DNA from: Marinobacterium aestuarii
GTDB lineage: Bacteria > Pseudomonadota > Gammaproteobacteria > Pseudomonadales > Balneatricaceae
Length of the DNA: 64,000 nt
Direction of reading: 5' to 3'
Assembly (NCBI RefSeq): GCF_001651805.1
Contig: NZ_CP015839.1
Span: 3,968,001 to 4,032,000 of the forward strand
Shown here: one piece after another, positions 51,108-61,211 of the stretch
Layout of the letters: each line of letters starts with the position of its first letter
How positions within the stretch are numbered: the stretch's first letter is position 1
Notes under the pieces: model-generated
Database searches by the model: none
What the model was told of the DNA's origin: nothing
The model's input: only the letters and a program-made list of their open reading frames with translations
Program-made: the position numbers and the translations under genes

Positions 51108-53051
51108 CTAGCGCCCCCGCAAAAACAGCTTGTCGAGCTCGCTCAGCGACAGCTGCGTCCAGGTCGGACGACCGTGGTTGCACTGCCCGCTGCGCTCGGT
51201 AATTTCCATATCACGCAGCAGACCGTTCATCTCAGGCACGCTGAGCTGGCGGTTGGCGCGCACGGCACCGTGGCAGGCCATGGTCCCCAGCAGCTCGTTG
51301 ATATGGTTTTCAATACGCTGACTCTGGCCATACGTGATCATGTCCGACAGCACATCCCGGATCAGCTGTTCGATATTGCCCCTGGCCAGCGACACCGGCA
51401 CCTGACGCACCACCAGGCTCTCTTCCCCCATACGGGACAACTCAAACCCCAGGCGCTGAAATACCGCCGCCTGCTCCTCGGCACAGTCCGCCTCGTTCTG
51501 GCTGACCGCCATGCTCAGCGGCACCAGCAGCGGCTGCGAGCGCACCACCTCGGTTTCGTAGGCCTGCTTCATGCGTTCATACACAATACGTTCGTGGGCT
51601 GCATGCATGTCGACCAGCACCAGCCCCTGTTCGTTCTGAGCCAGAATGTAAATGCCGTGCAGATGGGCCAGGGCATAGCCCAGCGGCGGCGCGACCTCAC
51701 CCTGAGCCTGAGCGGCAGCCAGCGCCGCATCCTGCATGCCATTACCACCAGGTGCACCAAAGCCACCGGCGCCATTGGCCGGCACATGCAGGGCGCCGTA
51801 GCCACTGATCTGATCCCGCACCGCTCCCAGCGAAGTACCCGCCGGGCGATAGTCGTTTTGAAAGCCGGCTGCCGCAGAAGCCGCGCCCCCCACAGCACCA
51901 CCCAACGGCGCCTGAGTGAGTGGCATGCGCCCCTGCTCGAACTGCTGCGCAGTTGAGCCCGGGATACCTGAATGTTCACCTGCCGACACCTGATCGCCAC
52001 TCAGCGACGTGCTGGCAGGTGGTACGGCGCCTTCGGGGCGCACATCGGCGATAACCCGGTGCAGCGTGCGAAAGATAAAGTCATGCACCAGCCGGCCTTC
52101 TCGAAAGCGTACTTCGTGCTTGGTGGGATGTACGTTCACATCCACCAACCGCGGGTCCAGCTCGAGATAGAGCACAAAGGCCGGGTGACGGCCGTGAAAG
52201 AGCACATCCTGATAGGCCTGGCGTACCGCATGGGCCACCAGCTTGTCGCGAATAATGCGGCCATTGACAAAGAAGTACTGCAGATCCGTCTGACTGCGGG
52301 AAAAGGTCGGCAACCCCATCCAGCCCCAGAGCCTCAGACCGCTGGCTTCGGCGCACATGTCCAGCGACAGGGCCTGGTCGATAAAGGCCGGTCCGCACAC
52401 CGACGATATGCGCCGTTCATGGTCCTGCTCGGTGCGCGCGGGTCTCAGCTGATGGATCACCCGGCCATTGTGCCGCAGCTGGAAAGACACATCGGAGCGG
52501 CTCAGGGCCAGGCGCTTGACCACCTCTTCCAGGTGCTTGAATTCGGTTTGCTCGGTGCGCATGAACTTGCGCCGCGCCGGCGTATTGAAGAACAGATCCC
52601 GCACCTCGACACAGGTCCCCTGCGGATGCGCCGCAGGGCTGACCACCGGCTCCATGTCCCGACCCTCGGTCTGCACCTGCCAGGCGCTGGGCGCATCACT
52701 GCGACGCGAGGTGAGCGTTAAGCGGGATACCGAACTGATACTGGCCAGTGCCTCACCGCGAAAGCCCAGACTGCTGACCGCTTCGAGATCCTCGAGCACC
52801 AGTATCTTGGAGGTCGCATGACGACTGAGGGCCAGCGGCAAATCCTGCTCCTCGATACCGCCGCCGTTATCCCGCAGGCGGATCAGCTTCATGCCGCCCT
52901 GCTCGACATCAATCTCGATTTGGGTGGCGCCGGCATCAAGGCTGTTTTCCAGCAGTTCCTTGACCACCGATGCCGGACGTTCGACCACCTCGCCGGCCGC
53001 AATCTGGTTGGCCAGACGTGGCGACAGCAACTGTATTCGTGACATAGACAA
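51108..53051 (-). CDS. mutL: DNA mismatch repair protein MutL
   Basis: A 647-residue GHKL ATPase. The N-terminal domain has [17 protein letters not shown], the GFRGEAL lid and NGRIIRDK. A variable, glycine- and alanine-rich linker covers about 345-445. The C-terminal dimerisation domain has [21 protein letters not shown] and NHGRPTW, the metal-binding motifs of nicking MutL proteins, as in Pseudomonas; E. coli MutL lacks them and uses MutH. It follows amiB by 69 bp and precedes miaA. Confidence 0.95.
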   Translation of the reverse strand: MSMSRIQLLSPRLANQIAAGEVVERPASVVKELLENSLDAGATQIEIDVEQGGMKLIRLRDNGGGIEEQDLPLALSRHATSKILVLEDLEAVSSLGFRGEALASISSVSRLTLTSRRSDAPSAWQVQTEGRDMEPVVSPAAHPQGTCVEVRDLFFNTPARRKFMRTEQTEFKHLEEVVKRLALSRSDVSFQLRHNGRVIHQLRPARTEQDHERRISSVCGPAFIDQALSLDMCAEASGLRLWGWMGLPTFSRSQTDLQYFFVNGRIIRDKLVAHAVRQAYQDVLFHGRHPAFVLYLELDPRLVDVNVHPTKHEVRFREGRLVHDFIFRTLHRVIADVRPEGAVPPASTSLSGDQVSAGEHSGIPGSTAQQFEQGRMPLTQAPLGGAVGGAASAAAGFQNDYRPAGTSLGAVRDQISGYGALHVPANGAGGFGAPGGNGMQDAALAAAQAQGEVAPPLGYALAHLHGIYILAQNEQGLVLVDMHAAHERIVYERMKQAYETEVVRSQPLLVPLSMAVSQNEADCAEEQAAVFQRLGFELSRMGEESLVVRQVPVSLARGNIEQLIRDVLSDMITYGQSQRIENHINELLGTMACHGAVRANRQLSVPEMNGLLRDMEITERSGQCNHGRPTWTQLSLSELDKLFLRGR

Positions 53052-53120
53052 ATGTATTACCGGTTAGGGAGCCCCGGATCAGACCACAACAGAGCGCTGT
53101 GGCCTGATCCGCGCAGCTCC

Positions 53121-54473
53121 TTAGCTTGACGGAATTTTGAGTACCTGACCAATACGGATCTTGTCATTGGACAGGCCATTGGCGGCGCGCAGCGCCGAGA
53201 GGGACACGCCGTTGCGCACGGCAATCACCGACAGCGTATCGCCGCGGGACACCTTGTGCGTGCGATCAGACAGGGACGCCAGCTGGCCACCGCCGTTCTT
53301 GCGGTGAGCCAGATGTGTCATGGCCGGCGGCCGGTGCCAGAAGTAGTCTTTCACACCCTCGGTGATGGCCACGGCCATCTGACTCTGGTACTTGCTCGAC
53401 TTCAGCTTGCGGGCTTCGTCCGGGTTGGAGATAAACCCGGTTTCCACCAGAATCGACGGGATGCCAGGGGACTTCAGCACCACGAAACCCGCCTGCTCAA
53501 CAAACGGCTTGTGCATGCGGGCAAACTTGCCAATGTTCTTGTGTACCCGGTCTGCCACCTGGCGACTGCCTTCCATGCTGAAGGTCATGGACATATCCAG
53601 CAGCACACCGGCCAGGACTTCATCTTTGTCGTCCAGGCTGACCACACCACCGATGGCATCCACACTGTTTTCTTTCTGGGCCAGCCAGCGACCGACCTCA
53701 CCGGTGGCGCCACGGTCTGAAATCACCCAGACGGACGCGCCATTGGCTCGGGAATCCTTGAAGGCATCGGCATGAATGGACACGAAAAGGTCGGCGTTAT
53801 GTTCACGGGCAAGTTTGGTACGCCCGCGCAGGCTGACGTAATAGTCACTTTTGCGCACCATCACCGGCTTGTAGCCAGGCGTCGCATCCAGGCGCCGGTA
53901 CACTTCCTTGGCGATGGCGATAACCACATCTTTTTCACGCAGGCCGCCGGGCCCCAGCGCGCCGGGATCCTCGCCACCATGACCCGCATCAATGGCCACC
54001 ACTACGTCGCGCAGCGTACCCGTTGCAGCGGCCACCGCGGCAGGTTGCTGCACCGGCACAGGCGCGGGCTTGTCGGCACCGGTTTTCAACAAATCCAGCA
54101 CCAATCGGTGACCGTACTGATCATTGGGCGCCAGCGTAAAACTGCGGGGTTTTACAGTGCTGTTCAGATCCAGCACGAAACGCTGGGTACCGTCGGCCTG
54201 GCGCGACTCGCGCATGTTGCTGACAGGGCTGTCCTGCAGTCCCAATCGATCAAGATTCGCCAGCAGGCGCGAGTCTTCCATGTCCACCACCAGGCGATCA
54301 GGGTTATCCAGACTAAACACCTTGTGTTTCACCGGTCCCGAGAGATCAAACACCAGACGTGTATGGTCCGGCGCGAGCCAGATGCGCACATTCTTGATTT
54401 CAGCCGCCATCGCCGGAGTGCCCAGCAGCAGTGCTGCCAGAACCCCCAAAATCCCCTTCATCCTGCCCCTCAA
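53121..54473 (-). CDS. amiB: N-acetylmuramoyl-L-alanine amidase AmiB with LysM domain
   Basis: A 450-residue exported amidase. A signal peptide (about 1-23, ending AMA) leads to an AMIN domain (about 25-120). The catalytic amidase_3 domain (about 155-385) has VVAIDAGHGGEDPGALGPGG, the second zinc His in SIHADAF, and the Glu region ILVETGFISNPDEA. A LysM peptidoglycan-binding domain (about 402-448, HKVSRGDTLSVIAVRNGVSL) ends the protein. AmiB splits septal peptidoglycan and is activated by EnvC-type factors. It follows tsaE by 5 bp. Confidence 0.95.
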   Translation of the reverse strand: MRGRMKGILGVLAALLLGTPAMAAEIKNVRIWLAPDHTRLVFDLSGPVKHKVFSLDNPDRLVVDMEDSRLLANLDRLGLQDSPVSNMRESRQADGTQRFVLDLNSTVKPRSFTLAPNDQYGHRLVLDLLKTGADKPAPVPVQQPAAVAAATGTLRDVVVAIDAGHGGEDPGALGPGGLREKDVVIAIAKEVYRRLDATPGYKPVMVRKSDYYVSLRGRTKLAREHNADLFVSIHADAFKDSRANGASVWVISDRGATGEVGRWLAQKENSVDAIGGVVSLDDKDEVLAGVLLDMSMTFSMEGSRQVADRVHKNIGKFARMHKPFVEQAGFVVLKSPGIPSILVETGFISNPDEARKLKSSKYQSQMAVAITEGVKDYFWHRPPAMTHLAHRKNGGGQLASLSDRTHKVSRGDTLSVIAVRNGVSLSALRAANGLSNDKIRIGQVLKIPSS

Positions 54474-54478
54474 CCGCG

Positions 54479-54970
54479 TTACCCCTGTTTTGCGATCCGG
54501 TCATTGTCCGCTAGCAAAGACGCCAGAATCTGCTGTCCCCGTGCTGTCTGTGCATGGCACTCAATACTGCGCCCCTGACCTTCGACCGAGATTGTCACCT
54601 CCAGATCCGGTCGCGGCAACCAGCCCGCGCCCCGCTGGGGCCACTCAATCAGACAGAGGTCGTCGTCTTCGAAATAGTCCCTGATCCCCAGATACTCAAG
54701 CTCTTCAGGGTCTGCCAGACGATACAGATCGAAATGATACAACCTGCGCCCCCCCAGATCATAGGGTTCCACCAAAGTATAGGTCGGACTTTTGACCGAA
54801 CCATGGTGGCCATAGGCACGCAAGATCCCACGACAGAGCGTGGTCTTGCCCATCCCCAGATCCCCGTGCAGGAATAGGATCCCGCGCCCGGCGCAGGCCC
54901 GCCCCAGCACCTCACCAAAGTTCACCATGGCGTCTTCATGCCTGGCGCCGTATACAAATCGTTCTGTCAT
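54479..54970 (-). CDS. tsaE: tRNA threonylcarbamoyladenosine biosynthesis protein TsaE
   Basis: A 163-residue P-loop ATPase. The Walker A motif LHGDLGMGKTTL is at about residues 34-45 and YHFDLYRLADPEELEYLG follows. TsaE works with TsaB and TsaD to make the t6A base at position 37 of tRNAs that read ANN codons. It lies 43 bp after nnr and 5 bp before amiB, the standard nnr-tsaE-amiB-mutL-miaA-hfq order. Confidence 0.95.
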   Translation of the reverse strand: MTERFVYGARHEDAMVNFGEVLGRACAGRGILFLHGDLGMGKTTLCRGILRAYGHHGSVKSPTYTLVEPYDLGGRRLYHFDLYRLADPEELEYLGIRDYFEDDDLCLIEWPQRGAGWLPRPDLEVTISVEGQGRSIECHAQTARGQQILASLLADNDRIAKQG

Positions 54971-55013
54971 CGTATTGATCCGCTAGCTGAACCGGCATCC
55001 GGCCCGGATAAAC

Positions 55014-56534
55014 TTATTCGTGCAGTCCGCTCACCAGCGCCTGGATGCGCGGCAACAGATCTCCCGGCAGCAGACCGCGCTCACCGCACTCCGCGGCCTG
55101 CATATCGCCTGCACGGGCATGTACATAAACCCCCAGGCGCGCCGCATCGACGGGCTTGAGCCCCTGCGCCCATAAACCGCCGATGATACCGGCCAGCACA
55201 TCCCCCATGCCACCCACTGCCATGCCGGGGTTGCCCGCCGCGCACAGATGCAGCGCATCGCCATCGCAGCTCAGGGTTCCGGCGCCCTTGAGCACCGCCA
55301 CGCCACCGCAGTTTGCCTGCAGTCGCTCAACGGAGGCAAATCGGTCCTGGTTCACAGCAGCGGCATCATCGGCCAGCAGGCGGGCGGCTTCGCCCGGGTG
55401 CGGCGTCAGTATCCAGTTGGCGCGCCGGGCGCTGTGCAGCCAGTTTTTCTCAGCCAGCAGATTCAGGCCATCGGCGTCCACCACCATGGGTTTTTCGCTC
55501 TGCAGGGCCTGCAGCAGCAGCTGATCACCCCAGGCATTGCGCCCCAGGCCCGGCCCTATCACCAGAATATCCGCCCGTTCCAGTAGCGGCTCCAGATCCT
55601 GACCGGAATTCACGCCGTGCACCATCAGCTCGGGCTGACGCGCCAGCGCGGCCGACACATATTCAGGCCTGATGGCCAGGGAAACCAGGCCTGCGCCACT
55701 GCGCAACGCCGCCTGGGCGGCGAGAATACCCGCGCCACCAAACCCCAGATCACCGCCAATGACCATGACATGACCGGAATCGCCCTTGTGACTGCTGCGA
55801 CGACGGGGCCCCAGCGCCTGGGCCAGATCTTCGGTCTGGGTGCGAAAAGCACTGACCGGCACATCCTCATACACAGCTTCCGGTACCAGCAGGCCGTCAA
55901 ACTCCACCTGGCCGGTATAATCCACCGCCTGATGGGTAAAGAGCCCCTGCTTGAGACCAATAAAAGTGATGGTCACCGCAGCCCGAACTGCCATTCCGAG
56001 TACCGCGCCTGTATCACTGCACAGCCCGGAAGGAATATCCACCGCCAGCACCGGCTGCGGACTGCGGTTGCAGTGCCGAATCGCCCGCTCCGCTGCACCG
56101 CGCACCGGCCCGGCAAGGCCAGTACCCAGCATGGCGTCCACCAGCACCTCACCGCGCAGCTCTAGTTCAGACGTATAGGCCTGAGCTTCCACGCCCAGCG
56201 CCTGGCTCCAGCGCCAGGCATCCAGCGCCTCACCCCGCAGCTTGCGTTCAAAATCATCATCACCCACACAGAGCAGCTGCACATCTAGCCCACGCTGATG
56301 CGCCAGACCCGCGACCACAAAGCCATCGCCGCCGTTATTGCCGCTACCGCACAGAATGGTCAGCGACTGCAGCTGCGGCCAATGATGCAGCAGGGTCGCG
56401 AAGGTCGCATGGCCGGCACGCTGCATCAGCTTGAAGCCCGGCAGGCCGTATTGTTCGATGGCGGTCTGATCCAGCGCGCGACTTTGTTGTGCCGTGTATA
56501 ATGTGGCCGGCAGTTCCGCTCTCATGACAGGCAT
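55014..56534 (-). CDS. nnr: bifunctional NAD(P)HX epimerase/dehydratase
   Basis: A 506-residue fusion of two repair activities. Residues 1-215 are the YjeF N-terminal epimerase (LTILCGSGNNGGDGFVVAGLAHQRG, VDIPSGLCSDTG). Residues from about 225 are the ADP-dependent dehydratase (KGDSGHVMVIGGDLGFGGAGILAA, ILTPHPGEAARLL, GNPGMAVGGMGDVLAGIIGGL). They repair hydrated NADH and NADPH. It starts with AAGGAGA and ATG at 56534 and is divergent from queG. Confidence 0.96.
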   Translation of the reverse strand: MPVMRAELPATLYTAQQSRALDQTAIEQYGLPGFKLMQRAGHATFATLLHHWPQLQSLTILCGSGNNGGDGFVVAGLAHQRGLDVQLLCVGDDDFERKLRGEALDAWRWSQALGVEAQAYTSELELRGEVLVDAMLGTGLAGPVRGAAERAIRHCNRSPQPVLAVDIPSGLCSDTGAVLGMAVRAAVTITFIGLKQGLFTHQAVDYTGQVEFDGLLVPEAVYEDVPVSAFRTQTEDLAQALGPRRRSSHKGDSGHVMVIGGDLGFGGAGILAAQAALRSGAGLVSLAIRPEYVSAALARQPELMVHGVNSGQDLEPLLERADILVIGPGLGRNAWGDQLLLQALQSEKPMVVDADGLNLLAEKNWLHSARRANWILTPHPGEAARLLADDAAAVNQDRFASVERLQANCGGVAVLKGAGTLSCDGDALHLCAAGNPGMAVGGMGDVLAGIIGGLWAQGLKPVDAARLGVYVHARAGDMQAAECGERGLLPGDLLPRIQALVSGLHE

Positions 56535-56567
56535 AGGTATCTCCTTGAATTGGCCACATTATAAAGG

Positions 56568-56584
56568 ATCGTCCGGCGGACGAT
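56568..56584. promoter_or_regulatory. palindrome in the nnr-queG divergent promoter region
   Basis: ATCGTCCG-G-CGGACGAT has perfect 8-bp arms. It occupies most of the 57-bp gap, next to a TATAAT on the minus strand (56563-56558) that is probably the nnr -10. It could be an operator or a leader hairpin for either gene; the regulator is unknown. Confidence 0.4.
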
Positions 56585-56591
56585 ACACGTC

Positions 56592-57752
56592 ATGAACCGG
56601 CTTTCACCTGAACAGCTCAGCCAACTGGCCGCGCAGATTAAAAACTGGGCGCAGGAACTCGGTTTTCAGCAGTGTGGCATTACCGGCACCGACCTTTCAG
56701 CCGAAGGCCCCAAGTTGCAGGCCTGGCTCGATCAGGGCTATCAGGGCGACATGGGCTATCTGGAAAACCACTTCGAAAAACGGCTGGACCCGTCACTGCT
56801 GGTGCCGGGCACGCAGCGCATTATCTCGGTACGCATGGACTACCTGCCCCCCGACACCCAGACACTGAAAATCCTAAAGCAGCCCGACAAGGCCTATATA
56901 GCCCGCTACACCCTTGGGCGTGATTACCACAAGACCCTGCGCAAGCGCCTGACCCGCCTGGGCCAGCGCATCGAGGAGGCCTGCGAAACCCTGGGATATC
57001 GCGCCTTTGTCGACAGCGCCCCTGTGCTGGAACGCCCGCTGGCCCGCGAAGCCGGTATCGGCTGGCAGGGCAAGCACAGCCTGATCCTCAACCGCGAAGC
57101 CGGCTCCTGGTTTCTGCTGGGCGAGCTGTTCATCGACCTGCCGCTGCCGGTGGATGCGCCCTACACCGAGGATCACTGTGGCCGCTGCAGCGCCTGCATG
57201 GACGTCTGCCCGACCCAGGCATTTCCGGCACCCCATGTACTGGATGCCAGGCGCTGCATCTCCTACCTGACCATCGAGTACAAGGGCAGCATCGACCCCG
57301 AGCTGCGCCCGCTGATGGGTAATCGCATCTTTGGCTGCGACGACTGCCAGCTGATCTGCCCCTGGAACCGCTTTGCCAGCCACAGCACTGAAACGGACTT
57401 CAAGCCCCGCCACCAGCTGGACGATATAGACCTGACCGAGCTATTTGGCTGGGATGAAGCCCAGTTTCTGCACAAGACCGAAGGCTCGGCCATTCGGCGC
57501 ACCGGTTACCAGGGCTGGCTGCGAAATATTGCCATAGCGCTGGGCAACAGCAACGGTGGCGCAGAGGTGATAGCCGCGCTCCAGGCCAGGCTATCCGACC
57601 CCTCGCCCCTGGTGCAGGAGCATGTGCAGTGGGCGCTGGCGCAGTTGCAAGAGCGCGCAGCCACCCACACCACAGAGGTGGCGCGCGCTGTTGGGATGCA
57701 CCCTGCACACCCCATCCTGGATCACCCCCGTGCCCGCAAGCTGGCGGACTGA
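56592..57752 (+). CDS. queG: epoxyqueuosine reductase
   Basis: A 386-residue iron-sulfur and cobalamin enzyme. It holds CGITGTDL near residue 28, RYTLGRDYHKTLRKRL and the catalytic Asp141 region FVDSAPVLERPLAREAG. Two 4Fe-4S clusters are formed by CGRCSACMDVCPTQAF (Cys196, 199, 202 and 206) and Cys222 with CDDCQLICPWNR (Cys249, 252 and 256). A C-terminal HEAT-like repeat completes it. QueG reduces epoxyqueuosine to queuosine in tRNA. It is divergent from nnr and convergent with orn, 26 bp away. Confidence 0.96.
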   Translation: MNRLSPEQLSQLAAQIKNWAQELGFQQCGITGTDLSAEGPKLQAWLDQGYQGDMGYLENHFEKRLDPSLLVPGTQRIISVRMDYLPPDTQTLKILKQPDKAYIARYTLGRDYHKTLRKRLTRLGQRIEEACETLGYRAFVDSAPVLERPLAREAGIGWQGKHSLILNREAGSWFLLGELFIDLPLPVDAPYTEDHCGRCSACMDVCPTQAFPAPHVLDARRCISYLTIEYKGSIDPELRPLMGNRIFGCDDCQLICPWNRFASHSTETDFKPRHQLDDIDLTELFGWDEAQFLHKTEGSAIRRTGYQGWLRNIAIALGNSNGGAEVIAALQARLSDPSPLVQEHVQWALAQLQERAATHTTEVARAVGMHPAHPILDHPRARKLAD

Positions 57753-57778
57753 TCCCGTTTTGCCAATGCAAGCAGCAC

Positions 57779-58363
57779 TCAGAGCTTGATAAAGTGCTGC
57801 CGGTAATGGCTGAGCTCACTGATGGAATCGCGGATATCATCCAGCGCCAGGTGCGAACCCTTCTTTTTAACGCCCTCCAGTACCTCGGGTTTCCAGCGTC
57901 TGGCCAGCTCTTTAAGAGTACTGACATCCAGATTGCGGTAATGAAAGAAGGCCTCGAGTTCCGGCATGTACTTGTCCAGGAAACGCCGGTCCTGGCCGAT
58001 GCTGTTACCGCACATGGGGGAGGCTCCCTGGTCCACATGCTTTTGCAGGAATTCCAGCGTCTGCAGCTCGGCGTCGCGCTCGCCAAACACACTTTCGCGC
58101 ACCCGCTGGGTAAGACCCGACTGGCCATGCTGGCGTGTGCACCACTCATCCATGGCCTCGAGCGCTGCATCGCTCTGATGCACCGCAAGGCTCGGGCCCT
58201 CGGCAATCAGATTGAGGTTTGCGTCCGTCACTATGGTAGCGATCTCGATAATGGTGTCGTACTCAGGCTCGAGGCCGGTCATTTCCAGGTCGATCCAGAT
58301 AAGATTGGTGCTGCGTGAATTACTGTCGTTAGGGGTACTGTCGGACTGATTACTATTGCTCAT
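57779..58363 (-). CDS. orn: oligoribonuclease
   Basis: From the ATG at 58363, with an AGGAG 11 nt upstream, the protein has 194 residues. The upstream GTG at 58390 would add nine residues. DEDDh exonuclease motifs are [33 protein letters not shown] and [12 protein letters not shown] polar N-terminal extension rich in S, N, D (about 15 residues) precedes the domain. It degrades 2-5-nt RNA, including pGpG from cyclic-di-GMP breakdown. It is divergent from rsgA with a 139-bp gap. Confidence 0.95.
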   Translation of the reverse strand: MSNSNQSDSTPNDSNSRSTNLIWIDLEMTGLEPEYDTIIEIATIVTDANLNLIAEGPSLAVHQSDAALEAMDEWCTRQHGQSGLTQRVRESVFGERDAELQTLEFLQKHVDQGASPMCGNSIGQDRRFLDKYMPELEAFFHYRNLDVSTLKELARRWKPEVLEGVKKKGSHLALDDIRDSISELSHYRQHFIKL

Positions 58364-58502
58364 GGGACGCCGCTCTCCTGCGCTGGCCACTACTAATTTG
58401 ATCCGGAATAGAATACCTTACGCCCTATCCGAATACCTACGAAAGCGCTGCACCGCAGGCCACGAATCCTTGTCCGTGCCACAGGGCGCAGCCGGGAGAT
58501 TG

Positions 58503-59537
58503 ATGTCTAAGCGCAAACTGACCCGCCGCCAGTCCTGGCGGGTAGAAAAGATCCAGCAGGAGCGTACCGCCCGCGCCAGCAAACGCGACGATGTCGTGGA
58601 CGAGCAGCTGGAAGGTGGCGAGCTGGGACAGGAACAGCACGGCCTGATCATTTCCCATTTCGGCCGTCAGGTGGATGTCGAAGGCCTGGACGGTGAACAG
58701 GCCGGCATCATTACCCGCTGCCATATGCGCACCAACCTCGGCCAGCTGGTCACCGGCGATCGCATCATCTGGCGCGCCGGCACCGAAGGCGGCGTCGTGG
58801 TGGCACAACTGCCACGCCAGACAGAGCTGGTACGCCCCAACCCCCAGGGCGAACTGCGCCCGGTGGCGGCCAATATCGACTTTATCGTCGTCACTATCGC
58901 GGTGGAACCCACCCCCTTTGCCAACCTGGTTGACCGTTACCTGGTGGCATCTGAGCTCAGCGGTATCGAACCGGTGATTCTGCTCAACAAGTCCGACCTG
59001 CTGCACGACGGCAATCGCGACGAACTCCTGGCCATGCTCGATACCTACCAGCGCATCGGATACAAGATACTGACCACCTCGGCCAATGGCGACGACGCCC
59101 TGACCGAGCTCAAGGCAATGCTAGACGGCCGCGTCAGCGTCTTTGTCGGCCAGTCGGGCGTGGGCAAGTCATCCCTGATCAACAGCCTGTTGCCGGGTGT
59201 CGATATCCGTGTCGGCGAGCTCTCCGCCCAGACCCGCAAGGGCCGCCACACCACCACCACGGCGCGCCTGTTTCACTTCCCCGATGGCGGCGACCTGATC
59301 GACTCCCCCGGCATCCGCGAATTTGGCCTCTGGCATCTGGAACCGGAACGCCTGATCGAAGGCTTTCGCGAGTTTCACCCCTACCTGGGCCTGTGCCGTT
59401 TTCGGGATTGCCGCCACGAACAGGAACCGGGCTGCGCCATCAAGGGTGCGATCGAGCAGAACGAAATCAGCGCCACCCGGGTACGCAGCTTTCAGCATAT
59501 CCGCCAGACCTTGCTGGCACCGAATAGCAGTCACTGA
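58503..59537 (+). CDS. rsgA: small ribosomal subunit biogenesis GTPase RsgA
   Basis: From the ATG at 58503, preceded by GGGAG, the protein has 344 residues and begins SKRKLTRRQSWRVEKIQQER, the typical RsgA N-terminus. The upstream open frame is not conserved. An OB fold leads to a circularly permuted GTPase with NKSDLL, GQSGVGKSSLIN and DSPGIREFGLWHL. A zinc-binding C-terminus has FRDCRHEQEPGCAIK. It matures the 30S subunit. It is paired with orn, as in E. coli, where the two are also divergent, and is followed by an HDOD gene 15 bp on. Confidence 0.96.
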   Translation: MSKRKLTRRQSWRVEKIQQERTARASKRDDVVDEQLEGGELGQEQHGLIISHFGRQVDVEGLDGEQAGIITRCHMRTNLGQLVTGDRIIWRAGTEGGVVVAQLPRQTELVRPNPQGELRPVAANIDFIVVTIAVEPTPFANLVDRYLVASELSGIEPVILLNKSDLLHDGNRDELLAMLDTYQRIGYKILTTSANGDDALTELKAMLDGRVSVFVGQSGVGKSSLINSLLPGVDIRVGELSAQTRKGRHTTTTARLFHFPDGGDLIDSPGIREFGLWHLEPERLIEGFREFHPYLGLCRFRDCRHEQEPGCAIKGAIEQNEISATRVRSFQHIRQTLLAPNSSH

Positions 59538-59552
59538 CAACAGGGCCTCTCG

Positions 59553-61211
59553 ATGCATGATCCGTCCAGCGACGCAGCAGACGACAACGCCAACGACAGC
59601 GCAGACGGCACTGAAGCACTGGAGCAGCCTCTGTTCAGTGCCACCGCCTGGACCACATACCTGGCCGACCGCCCACTGCCTACCCGGCTCTCCAGCCTGC
59701 AGCGTCTGAAGCGCGAAACGGCATCCGATCGCGGCACCCTGATGAGCATTACCGCCATCATCAAGGCCGACCCCGTGCTCTGCCTGCAGGTGGTACGCCT
59801 GGCCCAGGCGCTGCATGCCCGCAAAGGCTCGGACGTCACCGGTATCGACCACGCCATCGGCTCACTGGGCATGGAGCGCCTCGGGCAGCTGGCCAAGGAG
59901 TGCGAAGCCTTGCGCCTGCATGCCAGCTGCAGCGCCGAACTGCAGTATTTTCGCGCCATCGCCAACAGCCATCACGCCGCCACCCAGTGTGTCCAGTGGC
60001 TGCGGGCACGCCATGCCACCTACGCCGAAAAAGGCTGGGTCGCGGCCCTGTGCTATGGCGTGGGTTTCTGGTCCCTGTGGCGCCACGCGCCGCTGCACAT
60101 GCACCGCATCCACTGCCGTATCCGTGACGCAGGGCTGGACCCCATTGATGCGCAGATCGAAACCCTGGGCTGCAGCGTCCAGCAGATATCACTGGGGCTG
60201 GCCCAGGCCTGGCAGTTGCCCCCGCTGATTATCGCTGCGCTGGACAATGAAACCTCACCCTCGCGCCGCACTCTGGACAAACTGCACCAGCGCAGCCTGA
60301 GTGACCCGCGCCTCAACAAGGATGACCTGCGCAGCCTCAGCCATCTGCTGCAGCAGCACTTTTTCCCGGTCAAGCTGGCCAACTGGCTGGTTCAGACCAC
60401 TCAGCTGGGCTGGAGTACCACCCGGGCGCTGGGCATGTACGACATCGTCAACGACTATCTGGGCAAGGAGCTGCAACAAACCACAGCGCTAATCCATCAG
60501 AACTGTGCCCTGGCCGCTCAGCAATACCATGTACCCGGCACCCTGGCGCCGGCTGCCGAGATGCTTTTCATTACATCGGACAGCCAGCTCGACCAGACCC
60601 TGGGCGAGCGCGAGCTGCAGCGTTACAGCGGCCGATATCCGGAACCGGCGCCTTTGCCCGACCCCAGCCTTGCCAGCCAGACGCCAGCGGCGACCTTTGC
60701 CGATGCCCAGGCCTATCAGCAGATCAATCAGCGCCTGCTGCACGGCTACAACCTCTACACGCGCCCGGGGCATATCCTGCAGGGATTGCTGCTCGGGCTC
60801 TCCCAGGGCCTGGGGCTTAACCGGCTGGCACTGCAGGTCGTACGCTCGAAACAGCAGCTCAAGACCGCCCAGGTTATGGGTATCGATGATGATGACCCCA
60901 TCACCCGACTGGAAGCCGAGCTCGACCGTTCACTGCTACTCAAACAGCTCTGCACCCGCCCCGGCTGCATCTGGCTCAGTGCCAGCACCCGCCCGCGCCT
61001 GCTGCCCATGCTGCCGACATCCTACCGCGCGGCACTGGGCGAACAGGATGGCCTGATGATGTGCATCTTTGCCCACGGCAAGCCGGTGGCATTGCTCTAC
61101 GGCGATCTTGGCAACGCAACCTCGACGCTGGAAAGCTTTCACCGCGACCAGTTCCGCGCCCTGTGCACCGCCGCCAGCGGCGCGCTGGATCGCATGCTAG
61201 GCCAGGCCTAA
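59553..61211 (+). CDS. HDOD-domain signalling protein
   Basis: A 552-residue cytoplasmic protein. Residues about 45-270 fit an HDOD domain, with LPTRLSSLQRLKRETASDRGTLMSITAIIKADPVLCLQVVRLAQ, IDHAIGSLGMERL and LAQAWQLPPLIIAALDN. The catalytic HD pair of phosphodiesterases is absent, as expected for HDOD. The C-terminal half (about 385-545) is unclassified but has the pattern of a divergent GAF-like sensor (GHILQGLLLGLSQGLGLNRLALQV and LYGDLG). Proteins of this kind take part in two-component and cyclic-nucleotide signalling. It follows rsgA by 15 bp; such HDOD genes in this position are seen in pseudomonad relatives, but the role is unknown. Confidence 0.78.
   Translation: MHDPSSDAADDNANDSADGTEALEQPLFSATAWTTYLADRPLPTRLSSLQRLKRETASDRGTLMSITAIIKADPVLCLQVVRLAQALHARKGSDVTGIDHAIGSLGMERLGQLAKECEALRLHASCSAELQYFRAIANSHHAATQCVQWLRARHATYAEKGWVAALCYGVGFWSLWRHAPLHMHRIHCRIRDAGLDPIDAQIETLGCSVQQISLGLAQAWQLPPLIIAALDNETSPSRRTLDKLHQRSLSDPRLNKDDLRSLSHLLQQHFFPVKLANWLVQTTQLGWSTTRALGMYDIVNDYLGKELQQTTALIHQNCALAAQQYHVPGTLAPAAEMLFITSDSQLDQTLGERELQRYSGRYPEPAPLPDPSLASQTPAATFADAQAYQQINQRLLHGYNLYTRPGHILQGLLLGLSQGLGLNRLALQVVRSKQQLKTAQVMGIDDDDPITRLEAELDRSLLLKQLCTRPGCIWLSASTRPRLLPMLPTSYRAALGEQDGLMMCIFAHGKPVALLYGDLGNATSTLESFHRDQFRALCTAASGALDRMLGQA

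Noticed and set aside
58364-58502. Longer starts for Orn (GTG 58390) and RsgA (from 58356)
   Set aside because: The two extensions would overlap each other on opposite strands, and the internal ATG codons have good ribosome-binding sites and match family starts.
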